DNA from: Ignavibacteria bacterium
Lineage (GTDB): Bacteria > Bacteroidota > Ignavibacteria > Kapaibacteriales > UBA4661
Direction of reading: 5' to 3'
Assembly (NCBI GenBank): GCA_947459425.1
Contig: CANHDJ010000001.1
Coordinates: 62,001-126,000 of the forward strand
DNA: 64,000 nt
Shown here: positions 45,814 through 56,548 of the stretch, in pieces
Position numbering within the stretch: position 1 is the first letter of the stretch
Layout of the letters: each line of letters begins with the position of its first letter
Made by a program: the position numbers and the translations under genes
Notes under the pieces: model-generated
The model's input: only the letters and a program-made list of their open reading frames with translations
Told to the model about the DNA's origin: nothing
Database searches by the model: none

Positions 45814-47250
45814 TCACTTATCTTTATCGACAATTGCCGCCATAAGCTCTGCTTCAGCAACGACTTCACCCATTACGAGGGCTTTTGCTTCCATTTGAAA
45901 GGTATTCATACGCTGGCGAACCATCTTCACATCGAAAAAGAGTTGGTCGCCCGGAGTCACGGGTTTGCGGAATTTCGCGTTGTTAATACCCATAAAAAAG
46001 ACGAGTTTATTTTTGGGGTCAAAATCGGCACTCGCATTGCCGGTGGCATTAGAAAGCAGCAGCAAACCGCCTGTTTGCGCCATTGCTTCGATAATCAGCA
46101 CACCCGGCATAATTGGTCGCCCGGGGAAATGCCCCTGAAAAAACTGCTCATTGAAGGTAACATTTTTGTAGCCGATGATGCGCTTTTCTTCCGCGTTGAC
46201 TTCCGTGATTCTGTCCACCAGCAAAAATGGATACCGATGCGGCATCACCTCAAGAATTGCGTTTATATCCATGATAACTCCATCTTCCTTTTTCGTTTGA
46301 TATTTGCGTAAGATTTTTTTCCGTTCGACCATACGGCGAATTTTGCGGGCGAGTTCGACATTGGCAGCGTGTCCGGGGCGTGCCGCTAGAATATGCGTCT
46401 TCATTGGTGCGCCCACCAGCGCCAAATCGCCGAGAACATCCAGCAATTTATGACGCGCCGGCTCATTGGCAAAGCGCAATGTTTTGTTATTCAAAAAACC
46501 GCTTGTGCCAACGACGATGTTATCGTCCAAGCCCAAACTCCGCATCAATTCTTGCAATTCGCTGTCATTTGTTTCGTGGTCAATGATAACAACAGCATTA
46601 TCCAGATTTCCGCCCTTGATTAAACCGTATTTATGCAGTGCTTCGACTTCTGAAAGGAAGCAAAATGTCCGTGCAGGCGCAATATCGCTCACGTAGTTGC
46701 CACCAACATCAAAAAGTGAGGCGTGTTGGCTGCCGAGCGCCGGATTGTTGTAATCCACCATCACGGTAATACGGTAATCATCATTCGGAAGCGCCGCCAT
46801 TTCGACGTTTCGGGCGGAATCTTGATAGGTAATCGTTTTGTCCAGCACTAAATAATCTTTCGGAGCGCGTTGCTCCTCGAAACCGGCTTTCCAGAGCGCC
46901 TCGACAAAGGGCATAGCGCTTCCGTCGGCTACGGGCGGCTCATTCGCCGAGAGTTCAATTTTGCAATTATCAATTTCTAAACCAGCCAGCGCCGAAAGCA
47001 CGTGTTCAACCGTGTGAGCCTTTGCCTCACCGTTCACTGTCGGCACAGCAAGGGTTGTGCCACGCGAAATATCCACAACATTATCCACCAAAGCAGGAAT
47101 TTCGGGGCTTCCCTCAAGGTCTATTCGCACGAATTTGTACCCATAACCTTCGGGAGCAGGATGAAAGGTCAATGTCGAAAGATTACCCGTGTGGAGTCCC
47201 ACTCCTTCGACGGAAACAGAGTTTTTCAGTGTTCGTTGGTTGACAAGCAT
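45814..47250 (-). CDS. lpxC/fabZ: Bifunctional UDP-3-O-acyl-GlcNAc deacetylase / 3-hydroxyacyl-ACP dehydratase
   Basis: Fusion of 478 residues. The N-terminal LpxC domain (1 to about 310) commits to lipid A synthesis; zinc-binding HTVEHVLSAL and HKLLDVLGDLALVG with the final catalytic GHAANVELAR region are intact. The C-terminal FabZ domain (about 335-478) has MPHRYPFLLVDRI with catalytic His and GHFPGRPIMPGVLIIEAMAQ with catalytic Glu. The fusion is a lineage mark of Bacteroidota/Chlorobi. ATG 47250 (MLVNQRTLKNSV) gives the LpxC start. Lies 69 bp after lpxD and 59 bp before the TldD-like gene, all on the minus strand. Confidence 0.95.
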   Translation of the reverse strand: MLVNQRTLKNSVSVEGVGLHTGNLSTLTFHPAPEGYGYKFVRIDLEGSPEIPALVDNVVDISRGTTLAVPTVNGEAKAHTVEHVLSALAGLEIDNCKIELSANEPPVADGSAMPFVEALWKAGFEEQRAPKDYLVLDKTITYQDSARNVEMAALPNDDYRITVMVDYNNPALGSQHASLFDVGGNYVSDIAPARTFCFLSEVEALHKYGLIKGGNLDNAVVIIDHETNDSELQELMRSLGLDDNIVVGTSGFLNNKTLRFANEPARHKLLDVLGDLALVGAPMKTHILAARPGHAANVELARKIRRMVERKKILRKYQTKKEDGVIMDINAILEVMPHRYPFLLVDRITEVNAEEKRIIGYKNVTFNEQFFQGHFPGRPIMPGVLIIEAMAQTGGLLLLSNATGNASADFDPKNKLVFFMGINNAKFRKPVTPGDQLFFDVKMVRQRMNTFQMEAKALVMGEVVAEAELMAAIVDKDK

Positions 47251-47319
47251 TAGAGGTTCCAAGCTAAAGTAATGCCACAAAAAATAGTTGATAGTTGGGT
47301 GGCAAAATTCATAATCAAA

Positions 47320-48357
47320 TTATTTGGGGAAATGACGAAGATGTTCCGGCAACTGTTTGAGCGATGCTTGTATGCGAAGTTCTTCTCGAAACGGTTTTGC
47401 GGGCGTACCGAAGTACACACCTTTTTGCGCAATATCCTTCGCAACGCCTGATTGAGCATTCACCGTCACGTCGTCCGCCGTCGCAATATGCCCGACAAAG
47501 CCAACCTGCCCGGCGACACGATTGCGTTTGCCAAGTTTCGTGCTGCCGGAAATGCCTGTTTGTGCGGCTATGGCAGTATTCTCGCCAATCACGACATTGT
47601 GGGCTACGTGAATGAGATTATCCAATTTTACGCCATTTTCGATGCGTGTCGAGCCTAATGCAGCACGATCAATCGTGCAGTTTGCACCAATTTCAACATC
47701 GTCACCAATAACAACATTGCCAACTTGCGGAATTTTTGTAAATGAACCATCATCTTTATTTTCTGCAAACCCAAAACCGTCCGCTCCCAGCACCGTGCCA
47801 GCATGAATAATGCTACACGACCCAATAATAGTGCGGTCGTAGCACACAACATTCGCATGGAGCGTCGAGTCATTCGCAATATGAACATCGTCGTACAAAA
47901 TCACGCCAGCATGAAGCGTTGTCTTTTCGCCAATCATACAATGCTCTCCGATAACTACATTTGCGCCAATATTTGCCGAAGCGTGTACCTGAGCGCTTTC
48001 GGCGATAATTGCCGATGGATGGCGGAACCCGGCTTGCTTCGGACGGCTGGGATGAAAAAGCTGAACGGCATGAAGAAAGGCGTTGTAAGGGTTTTCTGTG
48101 CGAAGCAGAATGCCTCCGAATGCCTCTGGCGCAACATATTCACCATGAACTATCAGTGCCGAAGCCTGTGTTGAAGCTACAAGCGGAGCATATTTGGGAT
48201 TTGCAAGAAAACTTACCTCTCCCGGTTGGGCGGCTTCCAGAGTATTGACACCAATAAGAGTGCTTGCGGCTACACGTTCCGATGTCCCATCAATCCTCGC
48301 ATTGAGTTTATCGGCAAGTTCCTGTACGGTATAATGTTGGGCAAACGATGGCTTCAT
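47320..48357 (-). CDS. lpxD: UDP-3-O-(3-hydroxyacyl)glucosamine N-acyltransferase
   Basis: A 345-residue left-handed beta-helix acyltransferase that adds the second acyl chain to lipid A precursor. The N-terminal uridine-binding domain (with [20 protein letters not shown]) precedes some 25 hexapeptide repeats (for example [32 protein letters not shown]). The catalytic His lies in [15 protein letters not shown], and the C-terminal helix is the ACP-binding part. ATG 48357 ([15 protein letters not shown]) is the usual family start. Gene order murF-lpxD-lpxC/fabZ is consistent with an envelope-synthesis operon. Confidence 0.94.
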   Translation of the reverse strand: MKPSFAQHYTVQELADKLNARIDGTSERVAASTLIGVNTLEAAQPGEVSFLANPKYAPLVASTQASALIVHGEYVAPEAFGGILLRTENPYNAFLHAVQLFHPSRPKQAGFRHPSAIIAESAQVHASANIGANVVIGEHCMIGEKTTLHAGVILYDDVHIANDSTLHANVVCYDRTIIGSCSIIHAGTVLGADGFGFAENKDDGSFTKIPQVGNVVIGDDVEIGANCTIDRAALGSTRIENGVKLDNLIHVAHNVVIGENTAIAAQTGISGSTKLGKRNRVAGQVGFVGHIATADDVTVNAQSGVAKDIAQKGVYFGTPAKPFREELRIQASLKQLPEHLRHFPK

Positions 48358-48459
48358 TGGCAAAAGTGAGATCGGATAATTCGATAGTGATAGAGTCTGC
48401 GAACAGTCATAGAAGGCTGCACCAAGACAAAACGTTACAACATTGCTTGCAGCAACCAA

Positions 48460-49908
48460 TTACTGTCCGAAAAGCCGCTCCAATACGTCTTCCAAACGAA
48501 CACCGCGTGAGCCTTTGACGAGCAGAACATCACCAGTCTGCACCTGCGCAGTAATCATTTGAGCGGCTTCCGAATGAGTATCGCAATAGACGAGTTTGGG
48601 CGTTGTTTCGTGTTGTGCCGACGCTCGCAAATATGCTTTGTGCATTTCCGTTCCGATAAGAATTGCCAACGTAAGCCATGAAGCGCTTTTGAGAGCAGCA
48701 ATAAGTGCATCGTGCTCGCTTTCGGAGGCAGCGCCAAGTTCGCGCATATCACCCAAAAGCGCTATACGGCGCGGCGCGGCGGTTGTTTGCAATGTTTCCA
48801 AAGCGGCATACATTGACGTTGGATTGGCGTTGTAACAATCGTTGAGGAGCGTAATGGTGCGGTTTTGCGGCAATTCCCGTGTTTCAGCAACCATGCGTCC
48901 GTACCCCGTTTCCGACGTTTCAGGGCGGAACCCCTCCAATCCGCGCCGAATCTCCTCTGCTGACATTCCCAAGCCAAATCCGACTGCCGCAGCCGCCAGC
49001 GCGTTTCGTGCGCCCGTTATGCCGACACTCTGCAAATGCGCTTCAACACTGACGTTGTTGGGACGGTGAACAAGATGCAATATCAGATGAGTGCTGCTCT
49101 GCATTACAAATGTTGCCGTAATATCGACATCAAGCGTCTCATCAGCAAGAGCGTAATGCACCCACCCGGAATGCCCGTATTTCCTGATGCGCTCATCATT
49201 ACAGTTGATAAAAGCTGTACCGCTATGTTCGGCGAGATAGCGGAAAAGCGCCGTTTCTTCTTCTTCAACGCCATCTTCATCAATCAATTTTTCCAGATGC
49301 TCTTTGCCAATGTTCGTAATAATGCCGTGCGTGGGCGCGACTATTGCCGAGAGCTTCGCAATTTCGCCCGGTTCATTGGTGCCGATTTCCACGACTGCTG
49401 CGGTGTGATCACTAGTCAGATGGAGAAGTGTAAGCGGCACACCAACTTGATTGTTAAAATTTCCCTCTGTTTTCAGTACACGAAAATGCTCATCCAGAAG
49501 CCGTGCCGTCATCTCTTTCGTCGTTGTTTTCCCCGCCGAACCAGCAACGGCAACAACAGGAATCGAAAAACGCCGACGATGAAAATTCGCCAACGCGCCA
49601 AACGCACGTAATGTATCCTCCACAACGAGAATTGGTACGCTGGCATCCGTAATATCAGCATCCAAGAGCGATTCCACCAATGCTACAACTGCTCCCTTTT
49701 GCAACGCCTCTTTCACCAATCTATGAGCATCGAAGCGCTCTCCACGCAGGGCAACAAAACAATTCCCTACCGATAGTGTGCGCGTATCGGTTGAAACGCC
49801 GCATACTTTCAAGGTTTTGGGAAGATTTTCGCAAGCACGTTCTCCGAAAATGCTCACAAAATCGGCGTAATCAAAAGGCGCAATATTGGTCGTTTGGCTG
49901 TTGTGCAT
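48460..49908 (-). CDS. murF: UDP-N-acetylmuramoyl-tripeptide:D-Ala-D-Ala ligase
   Basis: Mur ligase of 482 residues, the last cytoplasmic amino acid addition in peptidoglycan precursor synthesis. The N-terminal domain has GVSTDTRTLSVGNCFVALRG; the central ATPase has AGSAGKTTTKEMTARLL, a kinase-like FNNQVGVPLTLL, and the C-terminal domain begins NDCYNANPTSMYAALETL, which is the MurF mark. ATG 49908 preferred over GTG 49914. It starts the run murF-lpxD-lpxC/fabZ, separated from lpxD by about 100 bp. Confidence 0.93.
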   Translation of the reverse strand: MHNSQTTNIAPFDYADFVSIFGERACENLPKTLKVCGVSTDTRTLSVGNCFVALRGERFDAHRLVKEALQKGAVVALVESLLDADITDASVPILVVEDTLRAFGALANFHRRRFSIPVVAVAGSAGKTTTKEMTARLLDEHFRVLKTEGNFNNQVGVPLTLLHLTSDHTAAVVEIGTNEPGEIAKLSAIVAPTHGIITNIGKEHLEKLIDEDGVEEEETALFRYLAEHSGTAFINCNDERIRKYGHSGWVHYALADETLDVDITATFVMQSSTHLILHLVHRPNNVSVEAHLQSVGITGARNALAAAAVGFGLGMSAEEIRRGLEGFRPETSETGYGRMVAETRELPQNRTITLLNDCYNANPTSMYAALETLQTTAAPRRIALLGDMRELGAASESEHDALIAALKSASWLTLAILIGTEMHKAYLRASAQHETTPKLVYCDTHSEAAQMITAQVQTGDVLLVKGSRGVRLEDVLERLFGQ

Positions 49909-49968
49909 AGACACGCAAATTACGGATTTTTGTGCAGAGAATGGCAGAAAAACTCTGGCGAGTTGAGT

Positions 49969-52900
49969 TTATCGCACAATGAGTATCTTTCGCATTTCGC
50001 TAAAGCGCTCCGCCCGCATACGGCAGAAATACACGCCCGGCGCAAGATGACCGACATTGATTTCGCCCTCAAATGAGCCTTCGGGAAAGCGATTGTCCGT
50101 AACGGTCGCTTTCACTTGCCCAAGTGCATCCAGAATTTCCACCATAACGTGTGCCGGATACGCAACATCGAAGCCGACACGGACGTTATCGCTCACGGGA
50201 TTCGGCGAAATGGCACTTAAGAGAAAGGTTTTCGTACTATTTAGTTTATTCACATAGTCCACTTTTGCTGCCAAACCGCACACAGAATCCAGTGCAAAAA
50301 CACCATTGATAGCCGCTCCTTCTAGCTGGGCGCGAAGGCAAGGACTTGTGCCAATAGAATCACTAAAGCGGATATTAGCAAGTTCAAGCGTTGTTTGGGC
50401 GCGTCGTCCCAGAAATGTAGAAAAATTCAACATAACCAGCGTTTCATTGCGCGGTCGCAGCGCGGAATCACGTGCCGTAATCGTGAACGTCAGCGTCATT
50501 TTACCGTCGGCAGTGGTTGTCGTATCGGGATTCGGAACAACAGCATTCGAGCTTGCTGTCAGGTCGGTGATTGCCCGTTCAAAACGGAGCAAACTTTTAT
50601 CAAAGGTAAGTTGAAAACGCACGACCTTTACAAAACGCAACGCCTCAGCATTCAGCATTGGCGAGCCATTTTGCCCAGGCTTGACAAGAATGGGAATAGA
50701 AACGATTTGCCCCGGACTCGCACGAACACTTGCCGCAGATACAACGACACTCGGCTGTGCGCTGGCGCGTCCTTGCAATGGAATGCGGATGGTATCCTTA
50801 TCTCGAGGGGCATCAGTCGTAATAAGCAGCGTCGCGGCGTAATCATTGACGTTATTGGGCGAAAACGAGACCGTGAGTGTTGTAGATTGTGCAGGAGCTA
50901 ATGTACCAGAAATAGCGACAAAAGGCAAACGGAACGGTGTTCCCGACTCAAGAATACTCGCCCTATACGACAAGGGTGTTCCGCAAAGTGCCGTTGCTGG
51001 ATTTGTTACCACGACATTGACGGTATTTTGTACTGTGCATTGCGACCCCAAGGGATTATCAGGAAACTGAACGCGGCTTGGCTGAACATCTACATTCGGC
51101 ACAACTCCCGTTCCACGAATCTCGACAATCACCTGTTCGACGCTATCTGGAGCAGTAGGGATGCGACCCATACGCTTGATATCGCTGTTCAAAACGTACT
51201 CAAATATTTTTTCGCCGACGTTGCCCGGGATAAAACGTACCGTCAAAGACGAATCTACCCCTCCAACACCAACCGCCCTGTTTGTCGTGAAATCTCGCAC
51301 GATACGAAATGCCGTATCGGAAGCGGCATTACCAGTCAAGGTGCGTGATGATTCCAAAGCAACAAACGGCAAATTACCATTATTCCGAAAAGCAAGGCGC
51401 ACCGTGCGAGAGAGTCCTACCCGTACACAACCAATATTCACGGTAAATTTGCGATAACCGCTTGGAGTAAACGAGGCTTGGACAGGCATAATCGGGCTAT
51501 TTGTGGCAGCATCGGCAGTAGCACTTTCCATATCGAATTGCTGCCGCACACCAACACCGCGCAATCTCACCGACAATTCCTCTGCACCACCTGTTGAATC
51601 AATACTGCTGGCAAGACGAATATTTGCGCTATCCAAGCCCAACACCTGCGGACGAAAGCGCAAGCGCATCTGCCCGCTTGCACCCACACCGTAACGCCGA
51701 GCAATAAGCGCAGTATCAAATGGCACAGCACTAAAGGCGCGGTCTGCCGTAACAGTCAGTGCTTCGATGCGTTGATTTTGGAGTGTCGCGGCGTGAAGCA
51801 TGGAAAGATTGCGAATAAGCGTCGTATCGGTGCGCTCTACACCAATATACACCGAATCGAAATTAACAGTCGTCCGCGCCGGAGCGAGGACATTCGGCAA
51901 ACGCAGGGCGCGAAGTTCATAGTTGCGGCTGATCACATCCTCCCCGGTAATCGCACTTGTCACCTCAATCCGCAATCTTCCGCGCTTTGCTCCGGCAGGA
52001 AATTCCGTATTGGCACGATAGCGTACACCGACGAGGATGCTTGTGCCTGTTGTTTCGGGAAGGCTGACTGTTTCTTGCAGTGTGGTAAATTCACGGTTAT
52101 CGCCGCCAGTGTCGAGAAATGTCCGAATACGCAGGGGAAGATTGCCGACATTGCGCACAAGCACAGTCTGCGTGGCACTTGAACCCGTCACAAACGCGCC
52201 AAAATCAAGAAATTCTTCATCAATCGGTGGCACGGTGCGCTCAGTCGTGGCATCGGCAAGTTCGGCGCGTCCAAGAAAATAAATCGTATAATCTTCTAAA
52301 TTTCGCCCGCGAAGAATGATAGAATCACGGTAATTGCCAATGCGGGTTGGGGTGAAATTGAGGGTGGAAGTCGAACGAACGCCCTCAATCGGCAATGGAA
52401 GATTATTCAGTGGGTCGGGTCGAAATGTATCAAAATCAAAAGGGCTGTTTGGTGTCCGCACCACAGAATCTATCCTAAAAGTGTCTTGAACATCAGCAGC
52501 CCGAAAAAACTGAAATGAACTCCTTCCAAACGAAAATTTCGGTGCCGCCTTGACACTGCCCGTGATTGTTCCGAAATCAATCGTATTATTTTGACCCAAC
52601 CCCGATACCGCGAGAACGCCTGCCGCGCCCGTTCCCACAAGCCGTAAGCGAAACACACTTTCCCCGCCACCACTACTCAAAGCAGGGTCATTCGTAATGA
52701 TGCGCACGTCAAACGTTTGTGTGCCGAGATTGCGCGGTTGATAGGTTAAAAACAGCACCAGTGAATCACCATCGGGATTGATAAATTGCTGGGTATTGAT
52801 GCTTCCCCTTGGCGAAAAAACGGTAAATGTATTGCTAGGATCATCCCCTTCAATCCGCACCGCGAGAGGCTCCAATCCTCGATTGAACAGCACGATACGA

Positions 52901-53670
52901 CGTATTTGTAGAGGACTTGTCGGACGGAGCGAGCCGAAGTCTACGACCGTATCACGAAAGGGTTGCCGTGGGCGGTCATCATTGAGGATTCGTGCGGGCT
53001 GCACGGATGCAACAGCAAAACTCGGTCGCGCCGAAAGGACGAGTTCGGGACTGATTCGGTTAATGCGCATAAGCAGCGTATCGCTGTTATCACGATATGC
53101 CATATTGCTATTAAAGCCCAATTTATCAACAAACACAGCTTGCAGAGGCAAATTTGCGCCTTGGACGGTAGCAAAATAGCGGTTGTTGGGGTTATAGACA
53201 TCGCTTGTGCGGTCAGGCACGAACGCAAAACGGCGCATCTGTACGGCATCGGTGAGGCGAAAATCCGTGCTTTGCGTTGCTGCCAGTAAAGGATTGGTGC
53301 GGGTTGTATTGGTGGCAAGATAGATGAGACACGGCGACGTGTCGGGCGTTGCGGCAAAGGTAGAACAATACTGCTCTGCGGCTGTGCCATTAGCATCAAG
53401 CGGCATCATTGGGCGCTGAATGCCCTGAAGCGGAGAGTTATTGACAAAAAAGCGTCCATCAACAGTGATGGGCGGGTTCTGACCTTCTCCAACAACACCG
53501 CGCCCTGTTACGCTCACGCTATACAGCACATTGCGAAAAAGGGTAATGTCGGATTGAGTCAGTGCTGAACGGCTAAGGGGAATACGCATCGTGGCGCTTG
53601 TCTGCGCGAAGATTGGCTCTGTACCAAGTAGAAACAGCGCCATTGTAAAGCAAAGAAGACGTGTCGGCAT
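49969..53670 (-). CDS. Large T9SS-exported ASH/choice-of-anchor-D repeat protein
   Basis: About 1233 residues, secreted (signal peptide MPTRLLCFTMALFLLGTEPI, cleavage near FAQ). The body is a string of immunoglobulin-like ASH/HYDIN (choice-of-anchor D) domains, recognisable from blocks such as IVLFNRGLEPLAVRIEG, LVRNVGNLPLRI and LAFRNNGNLPFVAL. A cohesin-like strand region follows at about 1020-1140. The end (ISPNPVSDNVRVGF to EMRKILIVR) is a T9SS sorting domain. Probably a cell-surface adhesin or structural protein. ATG 53670 gives the signal peptide; the longer frame to 53748 overlaps the intergenic region after lexA. Confidence 0.85.
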   Translation of the reverse strand: MPTRLLCFTMALFLLGTEPIFAQTSATMRIPLSRSALTQSDITLFRNVLYSVSVTGRGVVGEGQNPPITVDGRFFVNNSPLQGIQRPMMPLDANGTAAEQYCSTFAATPDTSPCLIYLATNTTRTNPLLAATQSTDFRLTDAVQMRRFAFVPDRTSDVYNPNNRYFATVQGANLPLQAVFVDKLGFNSNMAYRDNSDTLLMRINRISPELVLSARPSFAVASVQPARILNDDRPRQPFRDTVVDFGSLRPTSPLQIRRIVLFNRGLEPLAVRIEGDDPSNTFTVFSPRGSINTQQFINPDGDSLVLFLTYQPRNLGTQTFDVRIITNDPALSSGGGESVFRLRLVGTGAAGVLAVSGLGQNNTIDFGTITGSVKAAPKFSFGRSSFQFFRAADVQDTFRIDSVVRTPNSPFDFDTFRPDPLNNLPLPIEGVRSTSTLNFTPTRIGNYRDSIILRGRNLEDYTIYFLGRAELADATTERTVPPIDEEFLDFGAFVTGSSATQTVLVRNVGNLPLRIRTFLDTGGDNREFTTLQETVSLPETTGTSILVGVRYRANTEFPAGAKRGRLRIEVTSAITGEDVISRNYELRALRLPNVLAPARTTVNFDSVYIGVERTDTTLIRNLSMLHAATLQNQRIEALTVTADRAFSAVPFDTALIARRYGVGASGQMRLRFRPQVLGLDSANIRLASSIDSTGGAEELSVRLRGVGVRQQFDMESATADAATNSPIMPVQASFTPSGYRKFTVNIGCVRVGLSRTVRLAFRNNGNLPFVALESSRTLTGNAASDTAFRIVRDFTTNRAVGVGGVDSSLTVRFIPGNVGEKIFEYVLNSDIKRMGRIPTAPDSVEQVIVEIRGTGVVPNVDVQPSRVQFPDNPLGSQCTVQNTVNVVVTNPATALCGTPLSYRASILESGTPFRLPFVAISGTLAPAQSTTLTVSFSPNNVNDYAATLLITTDAPRDKDTIRIPLQGRASAQPSVVVSAASVRASPGQIVSIPILVKPGQNGSPMLNAEALRFVKVVRFQLTFDKSLLRFERAITDLTASSNAVVPNPDTTTTADGKMTLTFTITARDSALRPRNETLVMLNFSTFLGRRAQTTLELANIRFSDSIGTSPCLRAQLEGAAINGVFALDSVCGLAAKVDYVNKLNSTKTFLLSAISPNPVSDNVRVGFDVAYPAHVMVEILDALGQVKATVTDNRFPEGSFEGEINVGHLAPGVYFCRMRAERFSEMRKILIVR

Positions 53671-53751
53671 GGAAAATTCCAAGAAAAGTCCAACGGAAGA
53701 ATGTGGAGAGGTTTTGCGAATGTGCGTTTGCACGACAATTTTGCGCACCAG

Positions 53752-54510
53752 TTATGACGCGAATTTACGCATTTGTCCAAGAACAACGCCAATAATGGCA
53801 ACCGTGCCGGAGCCTTCGTGAAAGGAGATTGGCGGGAATGTTTTTGTCGCCGCCTCCAATTCGGAAACACCGCCCATCCGCACAAAACGGCGAACGAGCA
53901 AGGTATCATGGAAAAGTGCAACAACAATATCACCTTCTGAAGCGCTAAATTGCTGCTTTGCCACAACAATATCTCCTTCGCGCAAACTTTCAGCACTCAT
54001 ACCGTCATCACCAACAATAGCCGCAAAAAGCTGTGGCGGCGGTGCATCGGGAAGTGGCGCATCGGGAAGAAAAAAATCGGTATCAATTTTTATTTGTCCG
54101 CGCGGCGAAAGGAATGCCGAAAGCGGATTTTGAGCGATTCCGTCGCCAACAATCACCACATTTTTTACGCTTTGAAATTGATGGTTAAGCATTGGTGCTA
54201 AACTGCGGTGCATCGTTGAAGGCAGAGCGGGAGCGGTTTGCGCGATATGCTTCGGCTGAGGCATAAAATCAACGATTTGAATACCACGCGAAGCACCTTT
54301 GGTCGAGCGCCGAATATAGCCTTTGCGCTCCAACGCCACTAAATACTGCGTCACGGCATTAGTGGAAGCAAACGAAAATTTATCGCCAATCTCTTTCATC
54401 GTTGGCGGAAAACCTCGCTCTTCAGTATAATCCTGCAAAAAACGCAAGACATCATGCTGCTTGGCGGTAAGTGGTTGTTTCGTAGAATCGGTGCTGATAG
54501 TAGCTTTCAT
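53752..54510 (-). CDS. lexA-like: LexA-family repressor lacking the self-cleavage residues
   Basis: A 252-residue protein whose N-terminus is a clear LexA winged helix: LTAKQHDVLRFLQDYTEERG, FPPTMKEIGDKF, STNAVTQYLVALERKGYI, SRGIQI. The C-terminal S24 peptidase-like fold is also recognisable, ending in AIIGVVLGQMRKF. Aligned to LexA the catalytic Ser lies at Gly170 (DDGMSAESLREGD), the Lys at Arg207 (LLVRRFV), and the Ala-Gly cleavage bond at Val121-Gly122 in a NVVIVGDG segment. It should bind DNA and dimerise, but not cut itself as in the SOS response. About 50 residues longer than usual. 27 bp after the chemoreceptor gene and 81 bp before the ASH protein. Confidence 0.85.
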   Translation of the reverse strand: MKATISTDSTKQPLTAKQHDVLRFLQDYTEERGFPPTMKEIGDKFSFASTNAVTQYLVALERKGYIRRSTKGASRGIQIVDFMPQPKHIAQTAPALPSTMHRSLAPMLNHQFQSVKNVVIVGDGIAQNPLSAFLSPRGQIKIDTDFFLPDAPLPDAPPPQLFAAIVGDDGMSAESLREGDIVVAKQQFSASEGDIVVALFHDTLLVRRFVRMGGVSELEAATKTFPPISFHEGSGTVAIIGVVLGQMRKFAS

Positions 54511-54537
54511 AAGGGGGTAATAGACAGGAAAAACGGC

Positions 54538-56475
54538 TTACAAAAGGAGTTTGATGGGTGCGGGTGTATTGCTCGGCAAACTGCCATACGCTCGTGTTTG
54601 CGCGGCATCCAGCGAAAACTGCGCCGTTAAGCGCTGAAGCGCTTCTGCCGTCGAGCGCAGTGATTCTGCGGTTTTGGCAACATCGCGCACCGAGTAAGCA
54701 GATTGCTCCGAGACGTTCCGAATATGCTCCATGCGCTGTGCAATATCGTCGCTGGCTTTGGACTGCTCTTCACTAGCGGCGGCAACATGGGTAATGGTGT
54801 CGGAGACCGTAGCGGTGCGCTGAATAATTGTTTCAAGCGCTTGTGCGGCATTGGCGGCAGAGCGTTTGCCGTTTTCAACCTGTTCGCGTCCGCCGTGCAT
54901 CGCAGCAACAGCGCGGGCAGTCTCTTCTTGGATACGCTGAATTGTTACGGCGATTTCTTTCGTGGCTTTGGTGGTGCGCTCGGCAAGTTTGCGTACTTCA
55001 TCGGCGACAACGGCAAAACCGCGACCTTGCTCGCCGGCGCGGGCGGCTTCAATAGCGGCATTCAGCGCCAGAAGGTTTGTTTGGTCAGCAATTTCCTCAA
55101 TCGTTTGAATAACTTCACCAATTTGTTCGCTGGATTTGCCCAATTCTTCGATGGTTTTTGCGGAACTCATCACCACGTCGGCAACAGCATTCATGCCTAA
55201 AATAGTCTCCCGAACAATATTACCACCATGAAGGGCATCTTTGCTTGTTTGTGTTGCTTCCGTGGCAACAAGCATGATTTGATGCGTATTTTCGCTGATA
55301 GTCCGGGTCATTTCCTCAACGGCGGCGGCGACTTGGGAGGTTTCAGCAGATTGTACACTCAGTCCCGAAGCAAGCTCTTCGGCGGCGGCTGAAATCTGCT
55401 CGGCAGCGGCGGCAGTAGTGTCAACGGCGCTAACAACTTTGCCCACAAGATTTCCCATTGTGCCGACCGCGCTATTGAAGCCCTCGAACAGCCGCCCTAT
55501 CGTGTCGCGGTGTTCGATAGCCAGTTGCATCGTCAGATCACCCTTTGCCAAGCGTTGCATTTCGCGCAAGATTTCTTCGACTTTTTGCGAGAGATATTCT
55601 TGCTGGCGCACAGCCTCCGTGCGGGCATGGTTGGCTTCCTGCGCAGCGGTTTCGGCGAGAACGGTTTTGGCGCGAACTTCCGAAAGAAGATTGTTGATAT
55701 TCCCGGACATGGTGTTGAATGATGTTCCCAGCGAACCGAGTTCGTCCGTCGAGCGCACCGTTGCTTGTGCTTCGGTATTACCGGAGGCAAGCAATTCTGC
55801 TGTCTTTTTCAGGTTTTGGATAGGTTTGAGCAAACTACGCAAAATCAGCCACGCGACACCAATACCGAAAATCAGCCCCACCACACCAATAAGGAGAAGC
55901 AATGTTTTGAGTCGCTGCCCCCGTGCGGCAGAGTCTTCGTAGAGCTGTTTTCCTATGGTGTCTTGAATATCAATAATGGTGGTAATAGATTTTGCCACTT
56001 TTAAAAGAATCTGATTTTCTTCGCCGAAGTGCATTAGTTCTGCATTGGCGAATTGTTGCGAGCGACTAAGGGCTATTTTTTCATTGAAAATACGACGAAA
56101 TTCTGCCAAGTCCGTTCGCAGTTGCTTGAGCGCAACCTCTTCTGCGGGAACAAGGTAAGTAGCGGCATAATCATTAATTTGCTTGTCAAAATCGGCGTTC
56201 AATGCGGCAATTTTTATTTCCACGTCTTTGATGTCGAGCATACCTTCGGTTTTGATATAGGCAAGCGAATATTCCCGCATCTCAACAAGGTCTTTCGAGG
56301 CGCGATACATTTGAACGGTAGGAACTAGACGGTCTTTGTACATCGAATCAAAATTCGGAATAATCGCATTGATGGCTTGATGCCCCGCCGCAGCACTGAT
56401 GAGAATAAGCAGCAACAGTGTTCCGTAGCCAATACGAAGTTTGGTCTTAATACTGAAATTGAAAAACCATTGCAT
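54538..56475 (-). CDS. Methyl-accepting chemotaxis protein
   Basis: A 645-residue transmembrane chemoreceptor. First helix about residues 13-32, a four-helix-bundle (4HB_MCP) periplasmic sensor domain to about 187, second helix about 189-211, then HAMP ([18 protein letters not shown] onward) and a long coiled coil. The signalling tip has the classic motif [43 protein letters not shown], here near residues 460-505. No CheA, CheW, CheR or CheB is in the window, and no C-terminal pentapeptide tether is seen. It is close to lexA-like downstream and nifU-like upstream on the same strand. Confidence 0.92.
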   Translation of the reverse strand: MQWFFNFSIKTKLRIGYGTLLLLILISAAAGHQAINAIIPNFDSMYKDRLVPTVQMYRASKDLVEMREYSLAYIKTEGMLDIKDVEIKIAALNADFDKQINDYAATYLVPAEEVALKQLRTDLAEFRRIFNEKIALSRSQQFANAELMHFGEENQILLKVAKSITTIIDIQDTIGKQLYEDSAARGQRLKTLLLLIGVVGLIFGIGVAWLILRSLLKPIQNLKKTAELLASGNTEAQATVRSTDELGSLGTSFNTMSGNINNLLSEVRAKTVLAETAAQEANHARTEAVRQQEYLSQKVEEILREMQRLAKGDLTMQLAIEHRDTIGRLFEGFNSAVGTMGNLVGKVVSAVDTTAAAAEQISAAAEELASGLSVQSAETSQVAAAVEEMTRTISENTHQIMLVATEATQTSKDALHGGNIVRETILGMNAVADVVMSSAKTIEELGKSSEQIGEVIQTIEEIADQTNLLALNAAIEAARAGEQGRGFAVVADEVRKLAERTTKATKEIAVTIQRIQEETARAVAAMHGGREQVENGKRSAANAAQALETIIQRTATVSDTITHVAAASEEQSKASDDIAQRMEHIRNVSEQSAYSVRDVAKTAESLRSTAEALQRLTAQFSLDAAQTRAYGSLPSNTPAPIKLLL

Positions 56476-56548
56476 AATGAGCGTGAAAAAGTCAATATTG
56501 AGATGAGTTAGGGCAAGAGCGTGTGACCAAGATTATCGTCATGCTGTT

